NCBI RefSeq assembly: GCF_000025985.1
Contig: NC_003228.3
Span: 4,464,001-4,528,000 of the forward strand
Source of the DNA: Bacteroides fragilis NCTC 9343
GTDB lineage: Bacteria; Bacteroidota; Bacteroidia; Bacteroidales; Bacteroidaceae
Reading direction: 5' to 3'
DNA: 64,000 nucleotides
In this document: positions 52,786-61,005 of the stretch, one piece after another
Layout: each line of letters opens with the position of its first letter
How positions within the stretch are numbered: position 1 is the first letter of the stretch
The notes under the pieces: model-generated
The model's database searches: none
What the model was told of the DNA's origin: nothing
Seen by the model: only the letters and a program-made list of their open reading frames with translations
Translations under genes and position numbers: made by a program

Positions 52786-54015
52786 TCAATCACCTTGTAT
52801 TTCTTCTTTATTAACAGCTACAACTATTTTAAGAATCTTCTCTTTACGAATAACTTCATATAATAATGTATCTTGCTTTTCAAACAAACGATGATTTTTA
52901 TAAAGATAATCTTCATAATTTTTTCCATTCACAGTTTTAATTTCATCGCCTTCTCTTAACCCAGCAGCTTTATAATAATTGTCCTTAGAATCAGCGACCC
53001 TAGTAATGACCCACCTCCCATATCTATTTTTTTCAACCAAAATATGAAATCGCTGATGCAAAGGATTAACAACACGAGTAAAATTAGGTATTGGCTGAAA
53101 ACCAATTCTTTGATGTTTCATATCAAAGAAAACATTAAATCTTTTAAGAAAATTCTGCCCAATCAAATAATTAGATGGCGCTCTATTAATAAAATCAAAA
53201 GTATAAACTCGTAATGAATCCATTCTCAAAGTATCAGCTAAAATAGCATCTACAGGACAATAGCGATGATATCTATTTAGATATTTAGTCCAAACAACAT
53301 CCTCCTGTTTATTAAAGAAAGAAAACTCATTAGCTTCTTGCATTAAGACGATATCCCAAGCCATTCCCGTATCTATCATGAACATACGATTTATCATTAA
53401 TGTGTCACTACTAGCACATTCCATCTTAATAGGTAATCTGACATAGAGTAAATTAGGATATTCTTTTTTTCTAACTAATGGAAATATCAAACTATTATCA
53501 GGCATTCGATAATTCTGCGCCAAATGAATCTCCATATAATTATGCTCAAAGTTCAGCTCCCACACATGCATAGTATCGTTAGGAGGGATATTAAACATTC
53601 CTTCTGAAGAACTATTCATATACCATTTCCAATTCATAATTTGAGTAACATCATATTTCAAAGACACCTTTCCAACCCTAACAATTGGGGCATTAGAATA
53701 AATAGAACAAGTGACAAGAAAGTTAGCCCAACCAGAGCCATTTCGTAATTGCGCATCTGAAAACAAACGATGTTTAATACTAGAATGTGTTGCACAAAAC
53801 ATCGAGTCTAACACAAATTGTCCTCCAGTATCAAATCCTAAGCGAGCCGTGATACTGTCATTCAATTGTACAGGTAAAACTATCTGCCTATCTTTTGGAT
53901 TTATACAAAAATATACCTTTCCCCCACCATTTATAATCTCTGTATATTGTTGAGGATAACCACAACTCACACAAATTATGAAAAACAAAAATACAGAACA
54001 CAATCCTTTATTCAT
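52786..54015 (-). CDS. Retropepsin-like aspartic protease lipoprotein with PDZ domain (copy 2)
   Basis: 409 residues from MNKGLCSVFLFFIICVSC. An ATG three codons earlier (54024) is also possible. Lipobox CVSC. It has the same architecture as copy 1. Lobe one Asp-Thr-Gly is in RLGFDTGGQFVLD, lobe two in FMIDTGMAWDIVLM, then NYLIGQNFLKRFNVFFDM, and a PDZ domain with KAAGLREGDEIKTVNG at the end. Both lobes here have full DTG, whereas copy 1 has DSG in the first. The two copies are clearly paralogues but much more divergent than the two precursors. It is placed directly after precursor 2, repeating the precursor-protease order. Confidence 0.8.
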   Translation of the reverse strand: MNKGLCSVFLFFIICVSCGYPQQYTEIINGGGKVYFCINPKDRQIVLPVQLNDSITARLGFDTGGQFVLDSMFCATHSSIKHRLFSDAQLRNGSGWANFLVTCSIYSNAPIVRVGKVSLKYDVTQIMNWKWYMNSSSEGMFNIPPNDTMHVWELNFEHNYMEIHLAQNYRMPDNSLIFPLVRKKEYPNLLYVRLPIKMECASSDTLMINRMFMIDTGMAWDIVLMQEANEFSFFNKQEDVVWTKYLNRYHRYCPVDAILADTLRMDSLRVYTFDFINRAPSNYLIGQNFLKRFNVFFDMKHQRIGFQPIPNFTRVVNPLHQRFHILVEKNRYGRWVITRVADSKDNYYKAAGLREGDEIKTVNGKNYEDYLYKNHRLFEKQDTLLYEVIRKEKILKIVVAVNKEEIQGD

Positions 54016-54087
54016 TGGAAACATATAATTATTAAGAACAGTACTATTAAATATTTCATATAACAGTACCGTTCTATTTTACCCTAT

Positions 54088-54381
54088 TTAAAAATGTCCA
54101 CAAAGAGCATCTTGGGGATTCCAAAATGGCGGTGGTGTTATTTCAGGAAATTCCGGTTTGGGGTCAGTAGTAGAACAACATGGATGAGAACCATCTGATG
54201 TATACCCATGAGCATTATTGGCACTATCATTAGCACTAGTACTAGAGCCACCGGGTTTACCTTCATAATTGCAACCACATTGGCAGCACCCGGGAGTACC
54301 ACCTCCCAAAACACGACACATCTCACGTTCATTCAATTCAGCTTTTGAAGCTTCATTCAGTTTTAGTTTTCTTAATTTCAT
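54088..54381 (-). CDS. GG-Bacteroidales natural product precursor peptide (copy 2)
   Basis: A 97-residue precursor, identical to copy 1 through residue 77 apart from Pro30, so the leader and the N-terminal core (TPGCCQCGCNYEGKP to STTDPKPEF) are shared. The tail is different: PEITPPPFWNPQDALCGHF. Both tails keep the anchor PQDALCG. It is the first precursor in transcription order, 278 bases after the GT4 gene. That gap contains no consensus promoter I can find, although its length would allow one. It is probably the second product or a variant of the same product. Confidence 0.93.
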   Translation of the reverse strand: MKLRKLKLNEASKAELNEREMCRVLGGGTPGCCQCGCNYEGKPGGSSTSANDSANNAHGYTSDGSHPCCSTTDPKPEFPEITPPPFWNPQDALCGHF

Positions 54382-54463
54382 ACTTTAATCATTTTAAAAT
54401 CAACATTTAATATTCTTCGTAAAAATCACATAGATTTCCAATGTTACAGGTATTTGTTAGAAC
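54151..54463 (-). repeat. 313-bp direct repeat, unit B (precursor 2 and its leader region)
   Basis: Near-exact copy of unit A, including 82 bases of 5' untranslated sequence. The remaining 196 bases up to the GT4 gene (54464-54659) are AT-rich and hold nothing recognisable. Confidence 0.9.
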
Positions 54464-54659
54464 GAAGAAAAAGAGCCAAACAAATACCTTAGTAACTCAA
54501 ATTATTTTTCCCCAACATCCAGATTGTGATGGAAAAAGTAAAGCGTAAAACATAAGTCAACTCTCTCATATACATTCTTTTTTAATTTCTATTTTGAATC
54601 GTCACAAGATCACCACATAATAGTATTCAAAAAACTAAATCAAAGACAGCAATTTATTC

Positions 54660-55889
54660 TTAACTATAAAAAGACTCAAATGCCATCCTCATTTTTTCTA
54701 ATGAAAAAGCATCTTTATATCGACACCTATTTAACTTACCAACCTCTCTCGCCCAACAATCATCCGTTACTATTTTCAATAAACATTTCGACAGTTCTTC
54801 AACTGATAACCTTAATTCATTTTGATCTTCCTTTAATATCAATCTGCACTCTACATTTTGATGATGAATCATTTCACTCAATCCTGTGGTATTAGTGATA
54901 ATTAATGGTAATCCATGCATCATCATTTCTATGGCTACATAACTGCATTGCTCATGAAAAGACGGCATCACTCCAACATCTGCAATTTGATAAAATTCAT
55001 ATAATTTCTGTTTACTAATTTTCCCTATAAAAGTAATCCTACTCCAAATGTCTGCAGACATCTGTAAATACCTACTATAATTCCCGTCTCCCACTATTAA
55101 CAAACGAGTGTTCGAACTCTTTTTTATCACCTTTGCGAAAGCTTCTATCAAATAGTCAACCCCTTTTATATCATCCAAACGCCCTACAAATAGAATTAAT
55201 TTCTCTCCTTCTCCAAAAAATAAATCTCTTTTTCTTTGCATTCTCTCCACTTCATCCAAGAAGATAGCCTGATCAATTAAACCATTGTATATCAACGTTA
55301 GTTTACATTCTTCAATTCCATAAAATTCATTCAGCAACATCTTAGTATATTGAGCCAAGCATATTATCCTATCTACTTTTCTGTAAAAAGATACTTCTTG
55401 CTTATATTCGTCATATATGTATTTTTCTTCCTCAGTTCTATCGTTCTCAGCTTTATCCAAAACGGTTTGTAACCTCTTTATATTCCCTTTCAAAGTGAAG
55501 CACCAGTTCAAATAATGTAAAGTCAACACAAATTGGCTGGTAGGATATATTTTCTTCAACAAGTCAACCAATGGTTCATGATGTAAATAATTAAAATGAA
55601 ATACATTATCTTCACTTGAATCTACATACAATGCCAACAAGAAAGCAACACTTCTATAATATCGTTGAATTTCTTTCTCACTCCTCCAATCATACACTTT
55701 AGGAAAAGTTAGATAACGAACATTATTATCTTTTTTTTCAGTCAGTATCCCATCCTCTGAGTTCATACTAACTACAGTCAAACGCAAAGAATCAATACTG
55801 CTAAGACAGTTTATAACTTGAATTATATATGTCCCAATACCATATTGTGCCGCACGACTATCACTATTTATCAAATATATATGCCTCAT
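54660..55889 (-). CDS. GT4-family glycosyltransferase
   Basis: A 409-residue protein of GT-B fold. The N-terminal domain starts HIYLINSDSRAAQYGIGTYI. The C-terminal domain has LFVGRLDDIKGVDYLIEAF, TRLLIVGDGNYSRYLQ, ITFIGKISKQKLYEFYQIADVG and MPSFHEQCSYVAIEMMMHG with the EX7E-like site. It resembles the bacillosamine/glucosyl GT4 group used in peptide glycosylation clusters. It overlaps the preceding LanC-like gene by 4 bases (ATGA), so the two are translated together. The donor sugar is unknown. Confidence 0.92.
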   Translation of the reverse strand: MRHIYLINSDSRAAQYGIGTYIIQVINCLSSIDSLRLTVVSMNSEDGILTEKKDNNVRYLTFPKVYDWRSEKEIQRYYRSVAFLLALYVDSSEDNVFHFNYLHHEPLVDLLKKIYPTSQFVLTLHYLNWCFTLKGNIKRLQTVLDKAENDRTEEEKYIYDEYKQEVSFYRKVDRIICLAQYTKMLLNEFYGIEECKLTLIYNGLIDQAIFLDEVERMQRKRDLFFGEGEKLILFVGRLDDIKGVDYLIEAFAKVIKKSSNTRLLIVGDGNYSRYLQMSADIWSRITFIGKISKQKLYEFYQIADVGVMPSFHEQCSYVAIEMMMHGLPLIITNTTGLSEMIHHQNVECRLILKEDQNELRLSVEELSKCLLKIVTDDCWAREVGKLNRCRYKDAFSLEKMRMAFESFYS

Positions 55890-56536
55890 CGCAATAAGTA
55901 TTTTAATCCTTCAACCCACAACAAAGCTTCTTTCTTCTCTCCGCCAGTTCTCTGTGACGTTATCTTTCCCAGAACAACGAGATACCAATCATCTATTTGT
56001 TTACCCACTAAATAGTCTAACAATAAAGAAATTCCAGGATGGCAGACTTTATTCGGAACATTCTCACAAACACCTCTTAAATCATCCAAATACATCTTAT
56101 CGAATGGTTTCTGCAAATATCTCTCAGATGACAATAAGCGTATTAACACATACCACGCCAACCCTTCTATCCCCGTATCAAATGAATAGTCTTTTACACG
56201 TCGTAAGTCACGTTCCATTATTTTATTATCAAGTTCTGTTAAGATATCATTAGAACCACATTCAACAAATCCTTTCTGCATAAAATACTCTAATCCCCAT
56301 CCAATTCCTAATAAGCCATTTCGAATCCCCCATGGAGTATCTATTCTAATATCATCATACACATCCCCAATCAGTTCATTTGCATAGTCACTATAAAGCG
56401 AATCTCCACAAAAATGAGCATAATGAAAAAAGAAAAGTGAAATGCCTATTTTGCCACGCAATAGCCCTAAATCCTTACAACAGGCACTATATAGTATCTG
56501 ATAATTAGCTATTTGTCTCAATAATTGTCCATTCAT
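55886..56536 (-). CDS. Short LanC-like protein (copy 2)
   Basis: 216 residues from MNGQLLRQIANYQILYSACC. A longer form starting at 56581 would overlap the GT27-like gene by 32 bases. The chosen ATG aligns with copy 1 and leaves a 13-base gap. Shared elements are DLGLLRGKIGISLFFFHY, NGLLGIGWGLEYFMQKGFVE and DTGIEGLAWYVLIRLL. The middle Cys of LanC-like copy 1 is Leu here. The sequence is half the size of a true LanC. Its stop overlaps the GT4 start as ATGA. The function is unknown but the tight coupling to a glycosyltransferase recurs. Confidence 0.62.
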   Translation of the reverse strand: MNGQLLRQIANYQILYSACCKDLGLLRGKIGISLFFFHYAHFCGDSLYSDYANELIGDVYDDIRIDTPWGIRNGLLGIGWGLEYFMQKGFVECGSNDILTELDNKIMERDLRRVKDYSFDTGIEGLAWYVLIRLLSSERYLQKPFDKMYLDDLRGVCENVPNKVCHPGISLLLDYLVGKQIDDWYLVVLGKITSQRTGGEKKEALLWVEGLKYLLR

Positions 56537-56549
56537 CTCAACTATATTT

Positions 56550-57317
56550 TTACCAGGATTTAACATATGCACGTAATTCATTCTGACCCATGCTACAAAC
56601 TTTTATAAATTCCATTCGATTAATAAAAGCTAACTTTTCTATAGAATATCTGGAGTTCTCTCCCCTAGGATGCCATAAGTGGTATAATGGTCCTCCATTT
56701 GTCCAATGTACAGATTCTCCCAATATTTCCATCCTTCGAATACGCTCAGCATCTTCAGGTCCCCAACTGATAAAACGTTCATTATCTCCCCCATATCTCA
56801 AATACTTTTCACGATCTACAACAAAAACTCCCCCACAGGAAGGACGCCACATCAAACGAGCATACATATCATCATGCGAAACTAAATGATCATACCTTTG
56901 TCCAGAAAGTATATATGCTTCACTTTGTTTTTTTGAAAGCATTTTTACCACTCCATTATATGGTATACTCATCACATATTTTCGTTCTATAATTGCTTGT
57001 ATTGAGGCCTCCAACTGCGACAAAGAAAATATAATATCAGCATCCCAAATAGCAACTATAGGAGTAGAAATTTCTCTTAATAATAAGTTAACATACCTCG
57101 TTTTGTGATAAACTAAATTTTCATCACGTTCATAAGTATAAGTAATTTTACTACAGATATCATCAGGGAACTGACACTCTTCACTTCCTGCATCCCAAAC
57201 ATGTACCCTCATCCCAGACGAGGATATATAGTGTAATAAGGCTAAAAGATTTCTCTTCCTCTCCCAACTGTCTATCCTCACAGGAATTCCAATAGTAATT
57301 TGCTCCAAATAACTCAT
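56550..57317 (-). CDS. GT27-like (galactosyltransferase-type) glycosyltransferase
   Basis: A 255-residue GT-A protein. ITIGIPVRIDSWERKRNLL is at the start, IVAIWDADIIFSLSQLEA contains the metal-binding DxD, and near residue 180 lie CGGVFVVDREKYLRYGG and FISWGPEDAERIRRM with the acceptor-site Glu-Asp, then YHLWHPRGENS. This pattern is known from N-terminal galactosyltransferase domains and chondroitin-polymerase-like enzymes. Its ATG overlaps the previous LanC-like stop codon (ATGA). Confidence 0.85.
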   Translation of the reverse strand: MSYLEQITIGIPVRIDSWERKRNLLALLHYISSSGMRVHVWDAGSEECQFPDDICSKITYTYERDENLVYHKTRYVNLLLREISTPIVAIWDADIIFSLSQLEASIQAIIERKYVMSIPYNGVVKMLSKKQSEAYILSGQRYDHLVSHDDMYARLMWRPSCGGVFVVDREKYLRYGGDNERFISWGPEDAERIRRMEILGESVHWTNGGPLYHLWHPRGENSRYSIEKLAFINRMEFIKVCSMGQNELRAYVKSW

Positions 57318-57919
57318 AGATTGTACCTATTCATACATTTTTCAATTAAAACTGATACTTTTGTCCGATAAAAACCTGTAGGGTATAAGTCAAACAAAAA
57401 ATCAAGTAAATCATCAATAGATTCGTTTGTATATTCCAATCTTTCCTCCAACCAATCAATCAAATAAATAAGATACTCTTTCAGGAAAGCACTTGAAACC
57501 GTATCACCTTTCAAAAATGTTGGAATAATCCTAATTAGAATATATCGTCCTAAACCTACAATTCCGTTATTTAATGAAAGTCCCGACATACCATAGGCAT
57601 GTATACAGCGTGCAGCACATTGATCTATATCCTTTAAGACTTCATCAGCATCACCTTCCATATAACTATTTTGAATCAGATATTCAATCCCCCAACCAAT
57701 CCCCCATAAACCACTACCAAAAGAAATAGGTATAGACGAATCAAGATGTTCATAAATCTCATCAAGGAGTTCACAACCAACATCTTCACATGTCAACTCA
57801 CCGGAAAGGCGTGCATAGCGAAAAAGAGCAATGACAATCCCCATTTTTCCGTTGGTGAGTCCTAAGCAGGACGTTCTACGTCCTGCCTGAACTAACTCCC
57901 TAACCAAAGAGTTGTGCAT
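57314..57919 (-). CDS. Short LanC-like protein (copy 3)
   Basis: A 201-residue protein with GLTNGKMGIVIALFRYARLS, SGLWGIGWGIEYLIQNSYME and NNGIVGLGRYILIRI, aligning with the other two copies. The most LanC-like feature is the repeated Gly-x-x-Gly at helix ends, but no conserved Cys or His pair is present. It starts 14 bases after the DUF3244 gene and overlaps the GT27-like gene by 4 bases. It is the first of the cluster's LanC-like genes. Confidence 0.62.
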   Translation of the reverse strand: MHNSLVRELVQAGRRTSCLGLTNGKMGIVIALFRYARLSGELTCEDVGCELLDEIYEHLDSSIPISFGSGLWGIGWGIEYLIQNSYMEGDADEVLKDIDQCAARCIHAYGMSGLSLNNGIVGLGRYILIRIIPTFLKGDTVSSAFLKEYLIYLIDWLEERLEYTNESIDDLLDFLFDLYPTGFYRTKVSVLIEKCMNRYNL

Positions 57920-57933
57920 AATGAACTACTCTA

Positions 57934-58308
57934 TTATTCCAACCGGAAATCTCCATAAACATCAGTTCCACGCGGAGTAGTAAACTTTAAGGAATACTCA
58001 CCCACGCCCCAAAGCGTCAGATCAAAAGTCTCTGTATCTCCAGAAGATACCGACAATGACTTCTGTATCACTATCACTCCATCTTTATAGAGTGTAATGG
58101 TCATATCCATTATAGGAGCTTCAAAACTAAGAACCAAGTATTCAGAGCCTGAAATTTCAGCTCTAATGGGAATATCTTCAACGATCGATTTCTGGAGCTT
58201 ATCATTAAACAAACCTTTTAAATCAACTGGACTCGTGCTTCCGTTTGTCTTTGCCATCATTTGAAGCGGCAAGACTACAAGTAATAATGTAAATAGCATA
58301 CTTTTCAT
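57934..58308 (-). CDS. DUF3244-family secreted protein
   Basis: 124 residues from MKSMLFTLLLVVLPLQMMA. A longer reading frame back to 58410 lacks a plausible start context. A signal peptide of about 19 residues is followed by an Ig/fibronectin-like sandwich: IPIRAEISGSEYLVLSFEA, PIMDMTITLYKDGVIVIQKS, LTLWGVGEYSLKFTTPRGTDVYGDF. This is the DUF3244 family of small secreted Bacteroidales proteins with unknown function. It is the first gene of the cluster run, 14 bases before LanC-like copy 3. Confidence 0.8.
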   Translation of the reverse strand: MKSMLFTLLLVVLPLQMMAKTNGSTSPVDLKGLFNDKLQKSIVEDIPIRAEISGSEYLVLSFEAPIMDMTITLYKDGVIVIQKSLSVSSGDTETFDLTLWGVGEYSLKFTTPRGTDVYGDFRLE

Positions 58309-58501
58309 AATCACTAGAAATTGGTTAATATCGCAAACATAAGTTTTTGTTTTCATAAAAACAAACAGTTCAGGACTTATTTTGGAGGTTACCAGACCAC
58401 GACAAGACATATAAATCGCCTATATAATATGCCATAAAGCAGAAATACATCTTTCCACGAAGACGTATAATTAACATAAAAAAAGGTATTAATATTTTAA
58501 G

Positions 58502-60286
58502 TCAGAACTTCGTCCGCAAAAAATCTCCCAAAGAATTTATATTCTTTTTTAAATCCATTTTTGCGTCCAATTTCTCTCTTATTCGGAAAATTGCTTTATT
58601 TAGGGTATTCTTGCTTTTCCCTAATTTTTGTTCCATTTGTTGGGTGGAAAGATGTTCATAAGAGAGTACACAAAGAAGCGATTCATAAGGGGTAAGCTTC
58701 AAATGGGGATCACGCAGGAAAGCAACTAATGGAGCATTGTAAAGTTTATAGATAGTAACCACAGCTTTATAACAATCCTCCGAAATCACTCCCTCAGCAT
58801 CAAAGTAACGGTAAACGTCCAATTCTGCCAATAGTTCTGAACGAGCGTCATCAACCTTCCGCAACTGTTCTTGTAAAACAAGTAAGTCTTGTTCCATTTT
58901 GTTATTAGTTTGACTCACATCATCAGCTCTTTGTTTAATTAGAGCGAATTGCTGTTCAATGCTCTTTTTTTCATCAGTCAAATCAATCAGACTTTTATTA
59001 TAATCCTCTTTCATTGTAGATGCCTCTTTACGGATTCGTTCAATCTGATCATTCATCTCTTTTATAATCTGCTTCCCTTCATCCAACTCTGCTCTCTGAG
59101 TAATAAGTTCGCGCTCCTTCGTCCTTTTATAACGTTTGTATACATGAAAAACGTAAGCCAAAGATATCGCAAGTAAAAGTAAGCAGAGAATAAAGCAATA
59201 TAATAACAATCGGCTAATTTTATTTTTCTTAATTAATATCTCCTGATCGTATTTAGCCTGAACCTCTACGATGCGCTTTGCTTGTGAAAGTTGATAAACA
59301 GAATCCGCAGACTGGATATAAAGCGGCACATAGTGTTCTATATCTTGAAGATTCTGTTTACTGACAGCTTCGTTCAGCAAGGAGGCATATACTGCCTTTC
59401 GGGTATAAATATTCTCTGAATTCAGGGCTTTATGCCATAAAGAATCAACTAAATCTCCACGATTTTGTTTTGTATAGATTGTAGCCAATACAGCATATGA
59501 ACGGAGTTTGTCCTCCGGAGTACTTGGTAATTTCAAAGAAGTGTTCACTACTTGTTCCGCTCTACCAAATTGATTGGTGAGCATATAAAAGACACCCACA
59601 TTATGATAAATATTAGCTTGCCAGGCAGCATCAATATCCGGCACATAAGACAAAACCTCACTAAAAAGAGAGTCTGCCCGATGCGTCTCTCCTAAATAGA
59701 CAGATATCTTAGCCATATCCTGTAATCCGGAAGCCGTCAAAGTTGGATTTTGTATGGTTCGATAGCAAGGCAAAGCCTTTTCATAATAAAATAATGCCTT
59801 CTTATAATGCTCTTCATCCCTATTCAAATGTCCCAGATAGCTGTAAATCAATCCTACTAAATAATAATCAGTCAAATCCGGAATCATAGATTCCGCTTTT
59901 TTATATAGGAGTGTAGCACCCTCTAAGTTCCCTTGTTGCTGAAACACCCTACCCTTATAAAACAAAGCTTTAGCTTTACACTCCGCATCACCTTTATTTG
60001 AATAATAGCCAACAGCTATTTGTATCAACGAATCCGAACTCAACGGTAAATCATTCTTATCCATTGCCTGGGTCAACAGTAGGCAATAATCAGCTTGGTT
60101 TTCTCCCGTCAACTTTTCCGGATCCGGTATTTGATGAAGATACACTAAAGCACTATCGGGACATTCCTCCATACACATTTCGGCCTGACGTAACAAACGG
60201 GCTACTTGCCCCTCAGAACGCCCATCGGTGCAACTTACCAAAAACAAAACAAATAACAATACGCAGCAGATATAAGATGATTTCAT
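58502..60286 (-). CDS. Membrane-spanning TPR lipoprotein with C-terminal HTH regulator
   Basis: A 594-residue protein. Lipobox LFLVSC (Cys 19) leads into TPR repeats (about 25-330, FYKGRVFQQQGNLEGATLLY, EHYKKALFYYEKALP). One membrane helix (about 358-380, CFILCLLLLAISLAYVFHVY) and a long coiled coil (about 385-485, Glu/Lys/Gln-rich) follow. The C-terminal helix-turn-helix (about 530-590) reads LTPYESLLCVLSYEHLSTQQ and MEQKLGKSKNTLNKAIFRI. The TPR part should be periplasmic and the HTH cytoplasmic, so it could pass an envelope signal to DNA directly. It sits upstream of the peptide cluster in the same direction and is the best candidate for its regulator. A TATATTTG -7-like box lies at 60294-60301. 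Confidence 0.82.
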   Translation of the reverse strand: MKSSYICCVLLFVLFLVSCTDGRSEGQVARLLRQAEMCMEECPDSALVYLHQIPDPEKLTGENQADYCLLLTQAMDKNDLPLSSDSLIQIAVGYYSNKGDAECKAKALFYKGRVFQQQGNLEGATLLYKKAESMIPDLTDYYLVGLIYSYLGHLNRDEEHYKKALFYYEKALPCYRTIQNPTLTASGLQDMAKISVYLGETHRADSLFSEVLSYVPDIDAAWQANIYHNVGVFYMLTNQFGRAEQVVNTSLKLPSTPEDKLRSYAVLATIYTKQNRGDLVDSLWHKALNSENIYTRKAVYASLLNEAVSKQNLQDIEHYVPLYIQSADSVYQLSQAKRIVEVQAKYDQEILIKKNKISRLLLYCFILCLLLLAISLAYVFHVYKRYKRTKERELITQRAELDEGKQIIKEMNDQIERIRKEASTMKEDYNKSLIDLTDEKKSIEQQFALIKQRADDVSQTNNKMEQDLLVLQEQLRKVDDARSELLAELDVYRYFDAEGVISEDCYKAVVTIYKLYNAPLVAFLRDPHLKLTPYESLLCVLSYEHLSTQQMEQKLGKSKNTLNKAIFRIREKLDAKMDLKKNINSLGDFLRTKF

Positions 60287-60593
60287 CTGTCTTCAAATAT
60301 AATCCAAAATAAAGAATAAAATAAGTTCTATGAACCCATTCCTCAAAAGTACAATTATATTTTTAAATATCAACAATAAGTAAAATAAAGAATAGAACAG
60401 ACCTATTCTTTTTCCGGAAAAGTATATATCTATCCGGTGGATCATTTAATAATTTTATCGCAAATACCTTGTCGGTTATTACAGCATATTGTTTCTTTAA
60501 TAAGAAACCCGCCATTGATGTGGACTTTGTCAATGACGGGCAGTTTAGATTATTCTAAGATTGTATCGAATCACGTTAATATTATTATTTCAT
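60287..60593. other. Intergenic region between the regulator and the protease remnant
   Basis: About 307 AT-rich bases without a gene. It contains AAAGAATAG/CTATTCTTT (60387-60395 with 60403-60411), a hairpin of 9 pairs, and the stronger hairpin listed next. Its left end carries the likely promoter of the regulator. Confidence 0.6.
60508..60540 (-). terminator. Probable terminator after the propeller gene and protease remnant
   Basis: CCCG-CATTGA (60508-60518) pairs with TCAATG-CGGG (60530-60540), with one mismatch. On the minus strand it is followed by TTTCTTATT, a modest T-rich tract. Confidence 0.5.
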
Positions 60594-60960
60594 TCAATCA
60601 CCTTGAACCTCTTCTTTATCAATAACCACCGGTATCTTATAAGATTTACCTTGACGGACAATATCGTATACCAATGTGTCTCGTCAATTTAACTTTGTAT
60701 TCTCTTCTATAGTGATCATTTTAATAGGAATTTCATTTATAGCAACAATTTCATCACCCTCTAACAAACCGGCTTTTTTAATATAATTACTCTCATAATC
60801 GGCAATTTTAGTAATAATAATTTTTCCATGGCTATTCATACGGGATGACATGTGGAATCGTTTCTTCCGAGGATTGACCACTCGTTTGTAGTTGTTTATT
60901 GGCTGCAAACCTAATCTTTGTGATTTCATATCAAAGAAAACATTAAATCTTTTAAGAAAA
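60594..60960 (-). pseudogene. Truncated copy of the retropepsin-PDZ protease gene 3' end
   Basis: 367 bases align without a gap to 50952-51318, the end of protease copy 1, from the FLKRFNVFFDMKSQRLG region through the PDZ domain to the stop. There is no start and no catalytic lobe, and an in-frame TGA replaces Arg in the stretch that in copy 1 reads AELSRQDTLIYD. The upstream side joins abruptly to unrelated sequence at 60961. It is a non-functional remnant of recombination about 9.6 kb away from the intact gene. The stop codon leaves the last 30 residues separate. Confidence 0.88.
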
Positions 60961-61005
60961 AGCATTAGTTTTTCAGTGGTTCTACCAAAGGCTATACTAT
61001 AAATA

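Noticed and set aside
40648..57919. Lanthipeptide synthesis by the LanC-like proteins
   Set aside because: There is no LanB or LanM dehydratase, and the LanC zinc ligands are not conserved, so lanthionine formation is not supported.
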